A stretch of DNA of 64,000 bases, taken from assembly GCA_025059045.1 (NCBI GenBank), contig JANXEA010000008.1, positions 124,001-188,000 on the forward strand. Direction: 5' to 3'. The translations under genes and the position numbers were made by a program. Each line of letters starts with the position of its first letter. Positions within the stretch are counted from its first letter, which is position 1. A model generated the notes under the pieces. The model saw only the letters and a list, made by a program, of their open reading frames with translations, was not told the DNA's origin and did not search any database. Origin of the DNA: Candidatus Bathyarchaeota archaeon. GTDB lineage: Archaea; Thermoproteota; Bathyarchaeia; Bathyarchaeales; DTEX01. Positions 49,469-57,912 of the stretch are shown piece by piece.

Positions 49469-50512
49469 TCAGTTAAGCTTTTCGAGTAGTGCAGATTTGA
49501 CCGCGTCCCAGCTCCGCTTAGTTACTAGAAATTCTCTCATCCGATTGGCATACTGTTTCTTCAATGCATTTATGTTTATAATGTATTTTGAGATCTTCAT
49601 GCATAATTCACTCGGAGACTTTGCTAGAATGATCTCCTTATCGGAATAGTCTTGCCTACTAAAATATTTAGTATGGGTTATCTTAGCGACGGGTGTCCCG
49701 ATTAGTCCCGCTTCAATAGAGGATATTCCGATCTCTTCATCGGTACACCTTTCTATAAACAGGTCCGAGGATGAGAGAAGTTTAAGGAATTCTCTTCTAG
49801 GCATTGTTGGTAATATTCTTATGTCTAAATTTTTTGATTCAAGGTTCTCTAGAGGGGAATATCTATATCGGATAGGGCTAACTATGCAAAATTCAATCCT
49901 TCTTTCGGAAAGATTTCCAATTTTTCCAGCTAGCATTACTAGCATTTCCATGCTCAGCAGACGAGGTGAGTTTACGAAGGAAGTATAAGTCGTTATCCTA
50001 ATTAGATCGCTCGATGCATTTGAGGCTTGTAAATGCGAATATAATTTTATGTCATCTGGTAGAATAAATTGGGGCAGAATCACGTAGTCTTTTGGTCGCC
50101 CATTTCTTTCCCAAGAAGTCTCAGATCGGAAAATGAAGAAATCCCATATTCTTGAGAACTTTAAAGCCTTCCAGTATGCTATAAGTGGTAACCGCCCCGC
50201 CATTCCGCTTAGACTGAACTGCATAACTGATTGCAGAAATTCATCCGTTACAAAGCCATGAATAAATAATGCCTTTTTCGATCTTATGAATAACGGGTTC
50301 CACCAAAAATTTGATCCAGTAAATATTACTACATCACATTTTCTAAGATTGGGAAGAACCCTCCATTCCTCATATAATTTGAAAACATTCTTTGCCTCTA
50401 ATTTCAATATTTTTGCATTAAACCCCTCTGATCTGAGACCTTCAAAAAGATCCCGTGCAGTTGTATAGGTTCCACCTACCGCATAACCAGGCGATATTAT
50501 AGCTATATTCAT
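49469..50512 (-). CDS. Glycosyltransferase family 4-like protein
   Basis: The 347-residue protein begins MNIAIISPGYAVGGTYTTARDLFEGL, a GT4 acceptor-side start, and has a later segment LLSSSDLFIERCTDEEIGISSIEAGLIGTPVAKI in place of the donor-site E-x7-E (SIEAGLIG). It is the last gene of a long minus-strand run and follows the GT2 gene by 73 bases. Confidence 0.72.
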   Translation of the reverse strand: MNIAIISPGYAVGGTYTTARDLFEGLRSEGFNAKILKLEAKNVFKLYEEWRVLPNLRKCDVVIFTGSNFWWNPLFIRSKKALFIHGFVTDEFLQSVMQFSLSGMAGRLPLIAYWKALKFSRIWDFFIFRSETSWERNGRPKDYVILPQFILPDDIKLYSHLQASNASSDLIRITTYTSFVNSPRLLSMEMLVMLAGKIGNLSERRIEFCIVSPIRYRYSPLENLESKNLDIRILPTMPRREFLKLLSSSDLFIERCTDEEIGISSIEAGLIGTPVAKITHTKYFSRQDYSDKEIILAKSPSELCMKISKYIININALKKQYANRMREFLVTKRSWDAVKSALLEKLN

Positions 50513-50585
50513 TATGATGCCTCAAATCCTTTAATATAGGAAATTAGAACCCAAAATCTCCTTCCACAATGAAAAGTAATTGCTT

Positions 50586-51455
50586 TCACACATCATTCTT
50601 TCTTACATCAAATAAATCTTTCATCCTCCCATAAGAATAGCCTAGCATGTAGGGTATAGAGAATAACGCCACATATAAGATATCGTATATTGTCATTCCC
50701 TTCCCTCCGATTTCTTTTCCCGACATTAATAATTTTCTACCTACAACTGAACGTGTTACACCTCCCCAGAAAACCCTCTCAGCCATCCACTTAAATGTCA
50801 ACTTTTGAGGGCTGATTTTGTGGTATACAATTGCCTTAGGCGTATAGAAAATTTTATACCCCCTTCTCCTGACATTCTGGCATAACATTGTTTCCTCACC
50901 GCTCAATAATTTTGAATCCCTCCTACCTAACTTGGTATAGAATGGGTCAGAACTTCCAATTATACGTCTCTTTACGGCGAAATTGGCTCCAACTATCATT
51001 TCATTTTCACCAATGGTCCTAGGAGTTTCTCCAAGAGAAAGAGTTGATATAGCAAATTTTGCATAATTCGACTTCGAGAAGAAAGGCGGTTTTCTCGGCC
51101 ATATTGGAATAACCTTTCCGCCGCAGATAGCGATTTTTTCATCTATTTCAAAAGGAAAACATAATTGATAGAGCCATTGCTTATCTGCAATACAATCTGC
51201 ATCTATAAATGCTATAATGTCATTTTTTGCCCTTCTTACTCCTCGATTCCTTGCTGCTGATAACCCTTCTAACGGCGCATAGATGTATTGTACCTTGCTT
51301 GGGAGACTAAATTTCTTAAAATAGGGCGAGGACGAGCTGTCCACGATTACAATTTCATAACTAATATTTTCCTGGTTCAAGAGACTTTCAATGCACTCAC
51401 TGATCAAGTTCAGGGGTTCATTATATATGCAGAGGATTATAGAGGCTTGAGACAT
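50586..51455 (-). CDS. Glycosyltransferase family 2 with C-terminal membrane segment
   Basis: The 289-residue GT-A protein has SIILCIYNEPLNLISECIES, EIVIVDSSSSPYF, GLSAARNRGVRRAKNDIIAF with the metal-binding motif IDADC, and SGEETMLCQNVRRRGYKI. A hydrophobic stretch near residue 260 (YDILYVALFSIPYMLGYSYG) may anchor it in the membrane. It transfers a single sugar; the donor is unknown. Confidence 0.82.
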   Translation of the reverse strand: MSQASIILCIYNEPLNLISECIESLLNQENISYEIVIVDSSSSPYFKKFSLPSKVQYIYAPLEGLSAARNRGVRRAKNDIIAFIDADCIADKQWLYQLCFPFEIDEKIAICGGKVIPIWPRKPPFFSKSNYAKFAISTLSLGETPRTIGENEMIVGANFAVKRRIIGSSDPFYTKLGRRDSKLLSGEETMLCQNVRRRGYKIFYTPKAIVYHKISPQKLTFKWMAERVFWGGVTRSVVGRKLLMSGKEIGGKGMTIYDILYVALFSIPYMLGYSYGRMKDLFDVRKNDV

Positions 51456-51465
51456 TAAAAATCAA

Positions 51466-52596
51466 CTATTCCAAACTTTTATAGAGTCTTATGTAATCCT
51501 CGATTACGCAATCCCAAGATGCATTCTTCAAGACAAAACTGTAGGCCCCTTCAATGAGAGAGTGTGCTAATTCAGGACTTTCAAGTATCGAGAGTATTGC
51601 CTCAGCTAGGCGTCTCCTATCTTTTGGAACGAAAAGAGCGTTGCTTTTTCCGCCGATAGTATAAATGCTCCACTCATCCTCAATACATACGATGGGTCTT
51701 CTAGCCGCCGCTGACTCCAACAGCGTGTAACCGCTGCCTCTTCCCGCATAAAAGACCGCGGCGCCGGACAGAACCTTCGGAACATTAGCATATCTAACCT
51801 TCCCCAGGAAACGAATCTTATCTTCCACTCCTCTCTCTACTGCCAGGGATTCCAGCCTTGCTCTTTCAATACCATCTCCTGCTATAACAAAGTTAATGTC
51901 GGTTCTTTCAAGTACTAGCGGAGCTGCATCGATGAGCAGATCAACTTCTTTGACAGGATCAAGTCTTCCCAAGTAAAGGACGTATCCACCATTACGCTCT
52001 CTAAGACCTGAAAATCTCCTAAAATCAATCGCCAACCTAATTTTTTCAACCCTTCTAGGTTGAAATTTTCTTACATAATTAGCAGCTTCATCCGTCGGTG
52101 CAATTACAGCATCCGCATGTTTAATCGCATATTTAAAAAGGCTTAAGTTCAAAACCTTCCTTAAGAATCGGATGGAAGAATAATCTGTAAAGGCTTTTCC
52201 TACATTATGGACTGAAAGGACATATGGTTTCCTTCCTATATTGGACAGTAGTGCAGCCACAATTGTGATGAAATATTCATTACCATGAATGTGAATAATG
52301 CCTTCTTCTTCTGACAACCTCTTGACAAAGATTGGATGTGGAAAAGGGTTAGATATTTCTGGAAGAATGCCGCCAAATGTCGGGGGATTAATCCCAAAAA
52401 ATTCTAAAATTTCCAGGTTTCCCAGTGTTATCCTTCCTTTAGGATCAGAGGGAATAAAAAGCTTACCTGTTTCAATACTCCCGACAGTATATATCCTCGT
52501 CTCAATACCTCTCCTGGATAATGCCTCGGTTAATTCCCTAACATGAACCCCAATACCTGATTCCGTTATGCCAGGAGCTACATGTATAATTCTCAA
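51466..52596 (-). CDS. Glycosyltransferase family 4
   Basis: The 376-residue protein has MRIIHVAPGITESGIGVHVREL and YVLYLGRLDPVKEVDLLIDAA. The donor end (RGSGYTLLESAAARRPIV) keeps the family spacing. It lies between two GT2 genes of the same strand with gaps of 10 and 15 bases, indicating an operon. Confidence 0.86.
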   Translation of the reverse strand: MRIIHVAPGITESGIGVHVRELTEALSRRGIETRIYTVGSIETGKLFIPSDPKGRITLGNLEILEFFGINPPTFGGILPEISNPFPHPIFVKRLSEEEGIIHIHGNEYFITIVAALLSNIGRKPYVLSVHNVGKAFTDYSSIRFLRKVLNLSLFKYAIKHADAVIAPTDEAANYVRKFQPRRVEKIRLAIDFRRFSGLRERNGGYVLYLGRLDPVKEVDLLIDAAPLVLERTDINFVIAGDGIERARLESLAVERGVEDKIRFLGKVRYANVPKVLSGAAVFYAGRGSGYTLLESAAARRPIVCIEDEWSIYTIGGKSNALFVPKDRRRLAEAILSILESPELAHSLIEGAYSFVLKNASWDCVIEDYIRLYKSLE

Positions 52597-52611
52597 TCTA
52601 ATAATCTCACC

Positions 52612-53346
52612 TTAGTGCAATGCTAATACCTTTCCGTTCAGTTTCCATTTTAGGAGTGAGAAGAACATTTTAACTGGATCTCTGTATATGCTTACCTTTG
52701 AGTTTCCTTTGTAGTTATAGGTTACAGGGATGTAGCCTATTCTGAAGCCTCTTCTTGCGGCCTTTATGAGTATCTCGCTGTCTATCTCGAAGCCATTGGA
52801 GGTTAAGGGTTGAATTGCTTCGATTACATTCCGTCTGAAGGCCTTGAAGCCTGTCTGGAGATCTTCAAATCTGACGCCAAACATATGTTTGATGAAGAAG
52901 CCGTAGATGCGGCTTAAATATGCTCTAATAAGCTTTATGTTGCCATTATTCCTGTTTATCCAAATCTTTCTTGAACCTACTATAATATCATTCCCATCTA
53001 TCGCATCAAGCATATCTGGGATCTTCTCTGGAGGATACTCGAGATCAGAGTCGATGAGCACTATAAATTCCCCTCTCGCCTCCTCGAAGCATCTCCTCAC
53101 GCCGAAGCCCTTCCCCATCCTCCTCGGGAAGTGTAATGCCTTAACATTGCTATGGCTTTTAGCAAGCTTGTCTATGATCTGAGGCGTCATGTCGCTGCTT
53201 CCATCCTCCTCCAAGATTATCTCGAATGGCTTACCATACCGTTTTAGGGCCTCATAAACCCTCTCAAAGCATTCCTCAAGCCGCTCCTCCTCATTATAGG
53301 CCGGCATAATCACCGAAATGATAGGCTTCTCTTGGGCGCTACTCAT
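52612..53346 (-). CDS. Glycosyltransferase family 2, dolichol-phosphate-mannose-synthase-like
   Basis: The 244-residue protein has SVIMPAYNEEERLEECFERV, EIILEEDGSSDMTPQIID, GKGFGVRRCFEEARGEF, IDSDLEYPPEKIP and GSRK, all typical of DPM1-like enzymes that attach a sugar from a nucleotide to polyprenol phosphate. There is no membrane domain, as in the short catalytic subunits. Its 5' end overlaps the gene for the secreted protein by eight bases. It probably supplies lipid-linked sugars for the locus. Confidence 0.88.
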   Translation of the reverse strand: MSSAQEKPIISVIMPAYNEEERLEECFERVYEALKRYGKPFEIILEEDGSSDMTPQIIDKLAKSHSNVKALHFPRRMGKGFGVRRCFEEARGEFIVLIDSDLEYPPEKIPDMLDAIDGNDIIVGSRKIWINRNNGNIKLIRAYLSRIYGFFIKHMFGVRFEDLQTGFKAFRRNVIEAIQPLTSNGFEIDSEILIKAARRGFRIGYIPVTYNYKGNSKVSIYRDPVKMFFSLLKWKLNGKVLALH

Positions 53347-53998
53347 CCCTTCTGAACCTCCATTTATATATGAGGTATACTGTTGCGGTTACAGCAGGGA
53401 TGAAAAGAAGCGGAGTAGGCCATGGCAGTTCAGGTATAACTTCATGGGTAACTGAATAACTTCCAAAGTTTGGAGCCCTATCGCGCAAATTAGGGCTGAA
53501 CGTTACCACGATAACGCCTATGGTACTCTTAACTTTCTCAGGGTACCCTATACCGGAGAGGGACGTGGTAAGACGGATTGAGTATCCGACAATAGTTATC
53601 TCAATTGAAGCCCTATAAATCCACGTACCTGAGACCCACTCATATAGGCCGGGATTATTTCCTCCAGCCTGAAGATAAAAGTCAGCACCTCCATAAAGCT
53701 GGTCCCCACCGTCCCTAGTATCTAAGTAAACACGATATAAACGAATGAGTGATGGCTGAGGGGTCGTTGAGCAGTTGACTATGAACCGGAAGTGCGTCCC
53801 ATTGTTCGTCAAGTAGACATATAAGATATCTACGGATGCTGGATTAGCATCCCTCCTCGGGTCCGTCCCAATCAATATTGGTTCAATAAAGGCATGAGCC
53901 GCACTTACATTTGGGGCAAGAAGAAGAATGGACATCAAAATTGCAAAAAGAATAAGTCTACATGTAAGGAGCCTATCCAACCTATGTGCTTCCTCCAT
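53339..53998 (-). CDS. Secreted protein with C-terminal sortase-type signal (PELPWP motif), probable archaeosortase substrate
   Basis: The 219-residue protein has an N-terminal Sec signal peptide (LILFAILMSILLLAPNVSAAHA), a beta-rich outside domain that includes YLDTRDGGDQLYGGADFYLQ, and a tripartite tail: PELPWP, one transmembrane helix (PLLFIPAVTATVYLIY), then a basic cluster KWRFRRDE. That motif-helix-basic order is the plan of PEP-CTERM, PGF-CTERM and PEFG-CTERM proteins cut by exosortases and archaeosortases. An archaeosortase gene lies in the same operon. Substrate status is inferred. Confidence 0.72.
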   Translation of the reverse strand: MEEAHRLDRLLTCRLILFAILMSILLLAPNVSAAHAFIEPILIGTDPRRDANPASVDILYVYLTNNGTHFRFIVNCSTTPQPSLIRLYRVYLDTRDGGDQLYGGADFYLQAGGNNPGLYEWVSGTWIYRASIEITIVGYSIRLTTSLSGIGYPEKVKSTIGVIVVTFSPNLRDRAPNFGSYSVTHEVIPELPWPTPLLFIPAVTATVYLIYKWRFRRDE

Positions 53999-54503
53999 GA
54001 ATCTTTGCCTTGCCTAATACCTTGATGAGGTAGGCTATACTTACAAAGCCAAGCGCTAAGGCCAAAGCAAGCAGGAAAAGCCAAGCCTTGAGATTAAATG
54101 GTAGTAAAGCATCTAGAAAGGCGGTGAAGGCCGGGTTGTAGTAGGCTATCTCTGAGATGAGAAGGACTGAAAGGGATAAAATTGGAAGCAGATCTATTAG
54201 CGAAATTCCGATATGAGCATCAGTTTTTCCTTCGGTGGCCGTCATCTTGAGATCCCCATCTTTCCCAACCGCTTTGCCTTGAGCCTTGAAGGACGAGGTT
54301 CCAGCATCGCCCCTCAGGAACGATGCAGCAGGAGGTCCCCAGACTCCAACGACCTTCTCGTACACCATCTTGGCATATGGCTCCCTCCTGAAGAGTTCGG
54401 CCAGTTTCTCCTTTGGCTTCTCCCTCATCAACTTCTCGATAAGCTTCCTGTCCTCCTCTGGAATCAAATCCCAGTTTTCATACACAGCACGCCAGTCAGC
54501 CAT
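53982..54503 (-). CDS. Two-helix membrane protein of unknown function
   Basis: I do not recognise this 173-residue protein. The first 115 residues are soluble and charged (EEDRKLIEKLMREKPKEKLA). Two hydrophobic helices follow (about 102-125, LIDLLPILSLSVLLISEIAY, and 136-160, LKAWLFLLALALALGFVSIA). It sits three bases after the bactofilin-like gene and overlaps the secreted-protein gene by 17, so it belongs to the surface-polymer operon. Confidence 0.7.
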   Translation of the reverse strand: MADWRAVYENWDLIPEEDRKLIEKLMREKPKEKLAELFRREPYAKMVYEKVVGVWGPPAASFLRGDAGTSSFKAQGKAVGKDGDLKMTATEGKTDAHIGISLIDLLPILSLSVLLISEIAYYNPAFTAFLDALLPFNLKAWLFLLALALALGFVSIAYLIKVLGKAKIHGGST

Positions 54504-54506
54504 ACT

Positions 54507-55715
54507 CTACAACTCCATAAGCTCCTTGATTGCTTCCTCAGCTGTGAAGACCTTACGCCTCGAAGCCTCCACACTACTTCTTTCCATCTTCTCCTCGTCT
54601 TTTCTCCCGTCTCCCTCATTCTTAGGCTCCGCTGATTCTTTAGCCTCGGCTGCATCAACTCCTGTTCCGCCTTTCCGAAGTGATTGAGAAAGCCTCTTCC
54701 ATTCATCCATGATTGCTTCTTGCTTGTCGGTTAGAGGCTTCTTTTCTCCTCCAGTCTCGACCTTTTCCGTAGGCTTCTTCTCTTGATGCGAATCTTTCAT
54801 ATCAGACTGCCCTATCGCCGATGGACTCTTGGGATTAAGATTCTCGTCTAAGAAGCCCTTCTTGATCAGCCTGTCGATTATTTCTCTGACCTCAACAGGC
54901 TCCATTAGGAGACGGAGACAAACCTCTTCAATTGTCTTACACTTTATAATTGCTGAGAGGACCTTTGCTTCTTGGATAGACAATCCTTCTAGCTTATACC
55001 CCCTATAGAAGCCGGATCTTATAGCATCAAGCTCTTTAATCCGTTCTTCAAGATAGGAGAGGACCTCCTTAGCCACGTCTATCCGCTCAGCTGGCCTCTC
55101 TTGGACTGGAACTTTAAGGTCGGTCTCCCTTGGCTTCTCCACAGTCTCGGCAGATGGCTTATAAGGAGATGTTATGATCTGAGAGCCTGAGAGCACTCTC
55201 CTAGTTATCCTTGCGTTAGGCCCGATCTTGACGGTTCTCTCTGTCGAGACGGCCTCGACAGTCGCGTTCTCTTCGAGTATTATATCCCTAAGCGAGTCGA
55301 CGACGCCATTGATCACACAATTTCGCCCGACAACTACAACTCCTTCAGAAAGAACGTGACCCTCAACTATCGTTGACTCCCCCAATTCGACGCCGCCGAA
55401 AGCCTTGATACTTCCGTAAATGTGGCAGTTCCTGCCTACTTTCAAGCTTCCCTGAACAACCAAGGGATTATTGATGACTGTGCCGTCGGGTATGCTTATG
55501 TCACCGGTAACCCTCAACACTTCACTTGGAACCTTCACTCTTGCCTCTTCTCTAGCCTTCTCAAGCGGCGGAACTTCGACATCTGGCTTCTCTTCATATG
55601 TAGTCTGTTCAGGAACTCTTCTTGGACCCCTATCCTTCCTCCTAAAATACTCAAAGATTACGGGTGAGAAGAGAACCCCCAAAATAATGAGGGGTAAGAG
55701 CGACAACAGATTCAT
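54507..55715 (-). CDS. Membrane-anchored bactofilin-like (polymer-forming) protein with helix-turn-helix-like region
   Basis: The 402-residue protein starts with one hydrophobic helix (LLSLLPLIILGVLFSPVIFEY) and a charged linker. Residues about 65-185 form a right-handed beta-helix of the bactofilin type, with repeats such as VTGDISIPDGTVI, VQGSLKVGRNCHIYGSIKA, EGHVLSEGVVVVGRNCVING. A region near 255-310 (VLSAIIKCKTIEEVCLRLL, EIIDRLIKKGFL) looks like a winged helix, and the tail is charged and probably disordered. Bactofilins polymerise and place cell-wall machinery in bacteria; here it may place the GT2 synthase. Confidence 0.78.
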   Translation of the reverse strand: MNLLSLLPLIILGVLFSPVIFEYFRRKDRGPRRVPEQTTYEEKPDVEVPPLEKAREEARVKVPSEVLRVTGDISIPDGTVINNPLVVQGSLKVGRNCHIYGSIKAFGGVELGESTIVEGHVLSEGVVVVGRNCVINGVVDSLRDIILEENATVEAVSTERTVKIGPNARITRRVLSGSQIITSPYKPSAETVEKPRETDLKVPVQERPAERIDVAKEVLSYLEERIKELDAIRSGFYRGYKLEGLSIQEAKVLSAIIKCKTIEEVCLRLLMEPVEVREIIDRLIKKGFLDENLNPKSPSAIGQSDMKDSHQEKKPTEKVETGGEKKPLTDKQEAIMDEWKRLSQSLRKGGTGVDAAEAKESAEPKNEGDGRKDEEKMERSSVEASRRKVFTAEEAIKELMEL

Positions 55716-57034
55716 ATCATCAGCCCACCATTTACACGCAGATGTGAAGTGTCCTTCGCATTCCTCCCGTTTCTGTTATTATTGCCGACGTGTCGAGTAT
55801 GGTTCCATCTATGGTTGCCCCCTCGCGTGAGGATCAGATCGATCAGCGCCTTGGAGCAGCAGAACGCCATCAGTAAGAAGGCGAAGGTAAGCGCTGGAAG
55901 TAGCCAAAACATGCGTCTCCTCCTGTCAAGATAGACCCCTGAGCCTACCTCAAAGAACGGGGCGAAGTTGCCGACAGTGCTATAGGTGAAGATTGATAGG
56001 ACGAAGATATACTGCTTCAGACTCTCCCATGAAAGAAGCATTGATTCACGAAGAATATAGCATGAAGCCCCCACAATCCATCCTACAAGAACGAGAATAG
56101 GCATAAAATAGATGCATAAGAGGAGAGTAAGATCAGCCTTCTCGTATAAGCTGAGGTGAGGAGCCCTAACCACTTTCCCCAAATGCTTCAGGGCGCATTG
56201 CATGTGTCCCTTAGCCCATCTATATCTCTGATTCCAGTAAGCCCTCCATGATGTTACAGCCTCCTCGTAAGCCTCGGCATCATTTACATATCTGATCTGG
56301 TAACCTTTCAGGGCAAGCCTAATAGTTAGGTCGGTATCCTCGGTTAGCATATCACTGTCCCATCCTCCAACCTTTTCTAACGCATCCCTTCTGAATCCTC
56401 CAACGGTTCCGCCGTATTGAGGAACAAGAACAAGCTCATCTCTAGCCTGCTGGTCTATCCTATAGCCGCCTATCCTCTCTAAAGTGACGATCTTTGAGAC
56501 GATCGAATCGTCCTCATTCATAACTGTAACCCTTCCCTGAACCGCGCCAACTTCAGGATCAACGAACGGGGCTACAAGTTTCTCAATTATGTCGCGCTGC
56601 GGGTAGTAATCCGCGTCGAAGGTCAGAATTATCTCGCCCGTGGCAAACTTTATTCCATCGTTAAGAGCCGCTGGCTTCCCGCCGCCACCGTTTGGGCGAT
56701 GCACAACTTTAATGTAACTGAATCTCGAGGCGAAGTCGTCACCTATCTGGCCAGTCGCATCAGTTGATCCATCGTCAATCAATATTACTTCGAGCCTATC
56801 CTTCGGGTAGGTTAGCTCAGTCATCCGATGCAAAAGGTTCCCGATCACCATCTCCTCATTATGGGCTGGTATAAGAACGCTTACTCTTGGAGTGTAGACC
56901 CCATTAATTCTGCGAAAAGATTTCATGAAGGACTGGGGCTTGCAGAATAATGCATAATAGGTGAAGATCATGTGTCGGCACATGTATGCAACCATTATCA
57001 TGCAAAGAAAGATTGTGATAACCGTCAGAATCAT
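55712..57034 (-). CDS. Processive membrane glycosyltransferase family 2 (PgaC/hyaluronan-synthase-like)
   Basis: The 440-residue protein has an N-terminal helix, the GT2 core, and at least three C-terminal helices. Motifs in order are VSVLIPAHNEEMVIGNLL, IDDGSTDATG, TFDADYYPQ, a TEDTD segment and NQRYRWAKGH, the QxxRW element of processive beta-glycan synthases such as PgaC, hyaluronan and cellulose synthase. A length of 440 is usual for this group. It probably makes or exports a polysaccharide. Its ends overlap both neighbours by four bases. Confidence 0.9.
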   Translation of the reverse strand: MILTVITIFLCMIMVAYMCRHMIFTYYALFCKPQSFMKSFRRINGVYTPRVSVLIPAHNEEMVIGNLLHRMTELTYPKDRLEVILIDDGSTDATGQIGDDFASRFSYIKVVHRPNGGGGKPAALNDGIKFATGEIILTFDADYYPQRDIIEKLVAPFVDPEVGAVQGRVTVMNEDDSIVSKIVTLERIGGYRIDQQARDELVLVPQYGGTVGGFRRDALEKVGGWDSDMLTEDTDLTIRLALKGYQIRYVNDAEAYEEAVTSWRAYWNQRYRWAKGHMQCALKHLGKVVRAPHLSLYEKADLTLLLCIYFMPILVLVGWIVGASCYILRESMLLSWESLKQYIFVLSIFTYSTVGNFAPFFEVGSGVYLDRRRRMFWLLPALTFAFLLMAFCCSKALIDLILTRGGNHRWNHTRHVGNNNRNGRNAKDTSHLRVNGGLMI

Positions 57035-57555
57035 TTCATGTTCTCTCTCCTAAGCCAAGACATGCCAAGAGACCATGTCGAAACAACCCAGACGAAGTCC
57101 ACCATAGGTCCCAAGACAAAATGGGCAAAATAGAAGGCAGATAGACCGTAATTATATGCTATCGAGACAACCGCAGCGAGTCTGCTTAGATTCCATATAA
57201 AGCCGATAGACATGCTTAGAATAAACCATGCAGTCTTAACCTTAATGTTGCCCTTCAACAATCCAATAGTAAACGCCGATATAAAGGAAAATATTAGAAG
57301 AGTAATAAGCCCGGAACACTCTATCAACACCTTGAACCCCACAACACTACCGTCAAGCAGTCTCACATACATGAGATACTGAGAAGCTACATACTGCGTC
57401 CTGATCCCCGAGGCATCAAGCATAACCATTGCTGTTCGGGCTATTAGATCCCAAGCATATCCTGACGCAAGAAAAATAGCTATAACAGAGGCTAGGCAAA
57501 TCATCAGGAACGCATGAAACATTGCAGGCCTTTCCTTCTCAGGATACGCGTCCAT
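57031..57555 (-). CDS. Exosortase/archaeosortase family transpeptidase
   Basis: The 174-residue protein has about five transmembrane helices. It carries the family catalytic residues: C80 in LIECSGLI, R125 in WNLSRLAAVV and H145 in FAHFVLGP. Archaeosortases cleave a C-terminal sorting signal from exported proteins and attach them to a lipid or glycan. The gene is first in a nine-gene minus-strand operon that includes a probable substrate, a polysaccharide synthase and a bactofilin-like protein. Confidence 0.9.
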   Translation of the reverse strand: MDAYPEKERPAMFHAFLMICLASVIAIFLASGYAWDLIARTAMVMLDASGIRTQYVASQYLMYVRLLDGSVVGFKVLIECSGLITLLIFSFISAFTIGLLKGNIKVKTAWFILSMSIGFIWNLSRLAAVVSIAYNYGLSAFYFAHFVLGPMVDFVWVVSTWSLGMSWLRRENMK

Positions 57556-57740
57556 GAATGTCTACTTGCTCCATATATAGATTCCAAATACATACTATTG
57601 AATGATTTTCGTAGTCAACTTGATATTCCAAGCGTGAATATCAGGGTTTCCGAGAGATGATCGGGTAACACTTGTTAACTTTTTGCTATCTTTTTGTTTT
57701 CAATTGTATACGGACTGAAATATTTACATAAAAATGTTAA

Positions 57741-57768
57741 AATACACCGTTCTTTAACGGGGTGTATT
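57741..57768. repeat. Inverted repeat AATACACC-n12-GGTGTATT, candidate operator or attenuator
   Basis: Eight bases at 57741-57748 are exactly repeated in inverse at 57761-57768. The intervening bases (GTTCTTTAACGG) can extend the stem by three pairs, GTT with AAC, around a CTTT loop, leaving GG as a bulge. The arms could be an operator for a dimeric regulator, or the RNA hairpin could act in the leader of either unit. Confidence 0.6.
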
Positions 57769-57841
57769 CTTGAACCATCACGGTGCCATTGGCTTGATTA
57801 AAATATTTTGCCAAATTAGAAAATTAAAACCGGGACAACCC

Positions 57842-57850
57842 TTTTATATA
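57842..57850 (+). promoter_or_regulatory. Candidate TATA box for the KaiC-like gene
   Basis: TTTTATATA lies 63-71 bases before ATG 57913, allowing a leader of about 35 bases. It is downstream of the hairpin, so the hairpin would lie upstream of this promoter. Confidence 0.4.
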
Positions 57851-57912
57851 GAGAGAGAATAAAAATAAAAGAGTCCCAGTTCAAATTCATTGAAATAGGG
57901 CTTTGATTTTTC

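Larger units (their letters stand above)
57556..57912. promoter_or_regulatory. Divergent control region between archaeosortase operon and KaiC-like gene
   Basis: The 357-base AT-rich region lies between two divergent transcription units. It holds the hairpin at 57741-57768 and a TATA-like element at 57842-57850, both listed apart. It must contain the promoter of the nine-gene operon. No reading frame is supported here. Confidence 0.55.
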
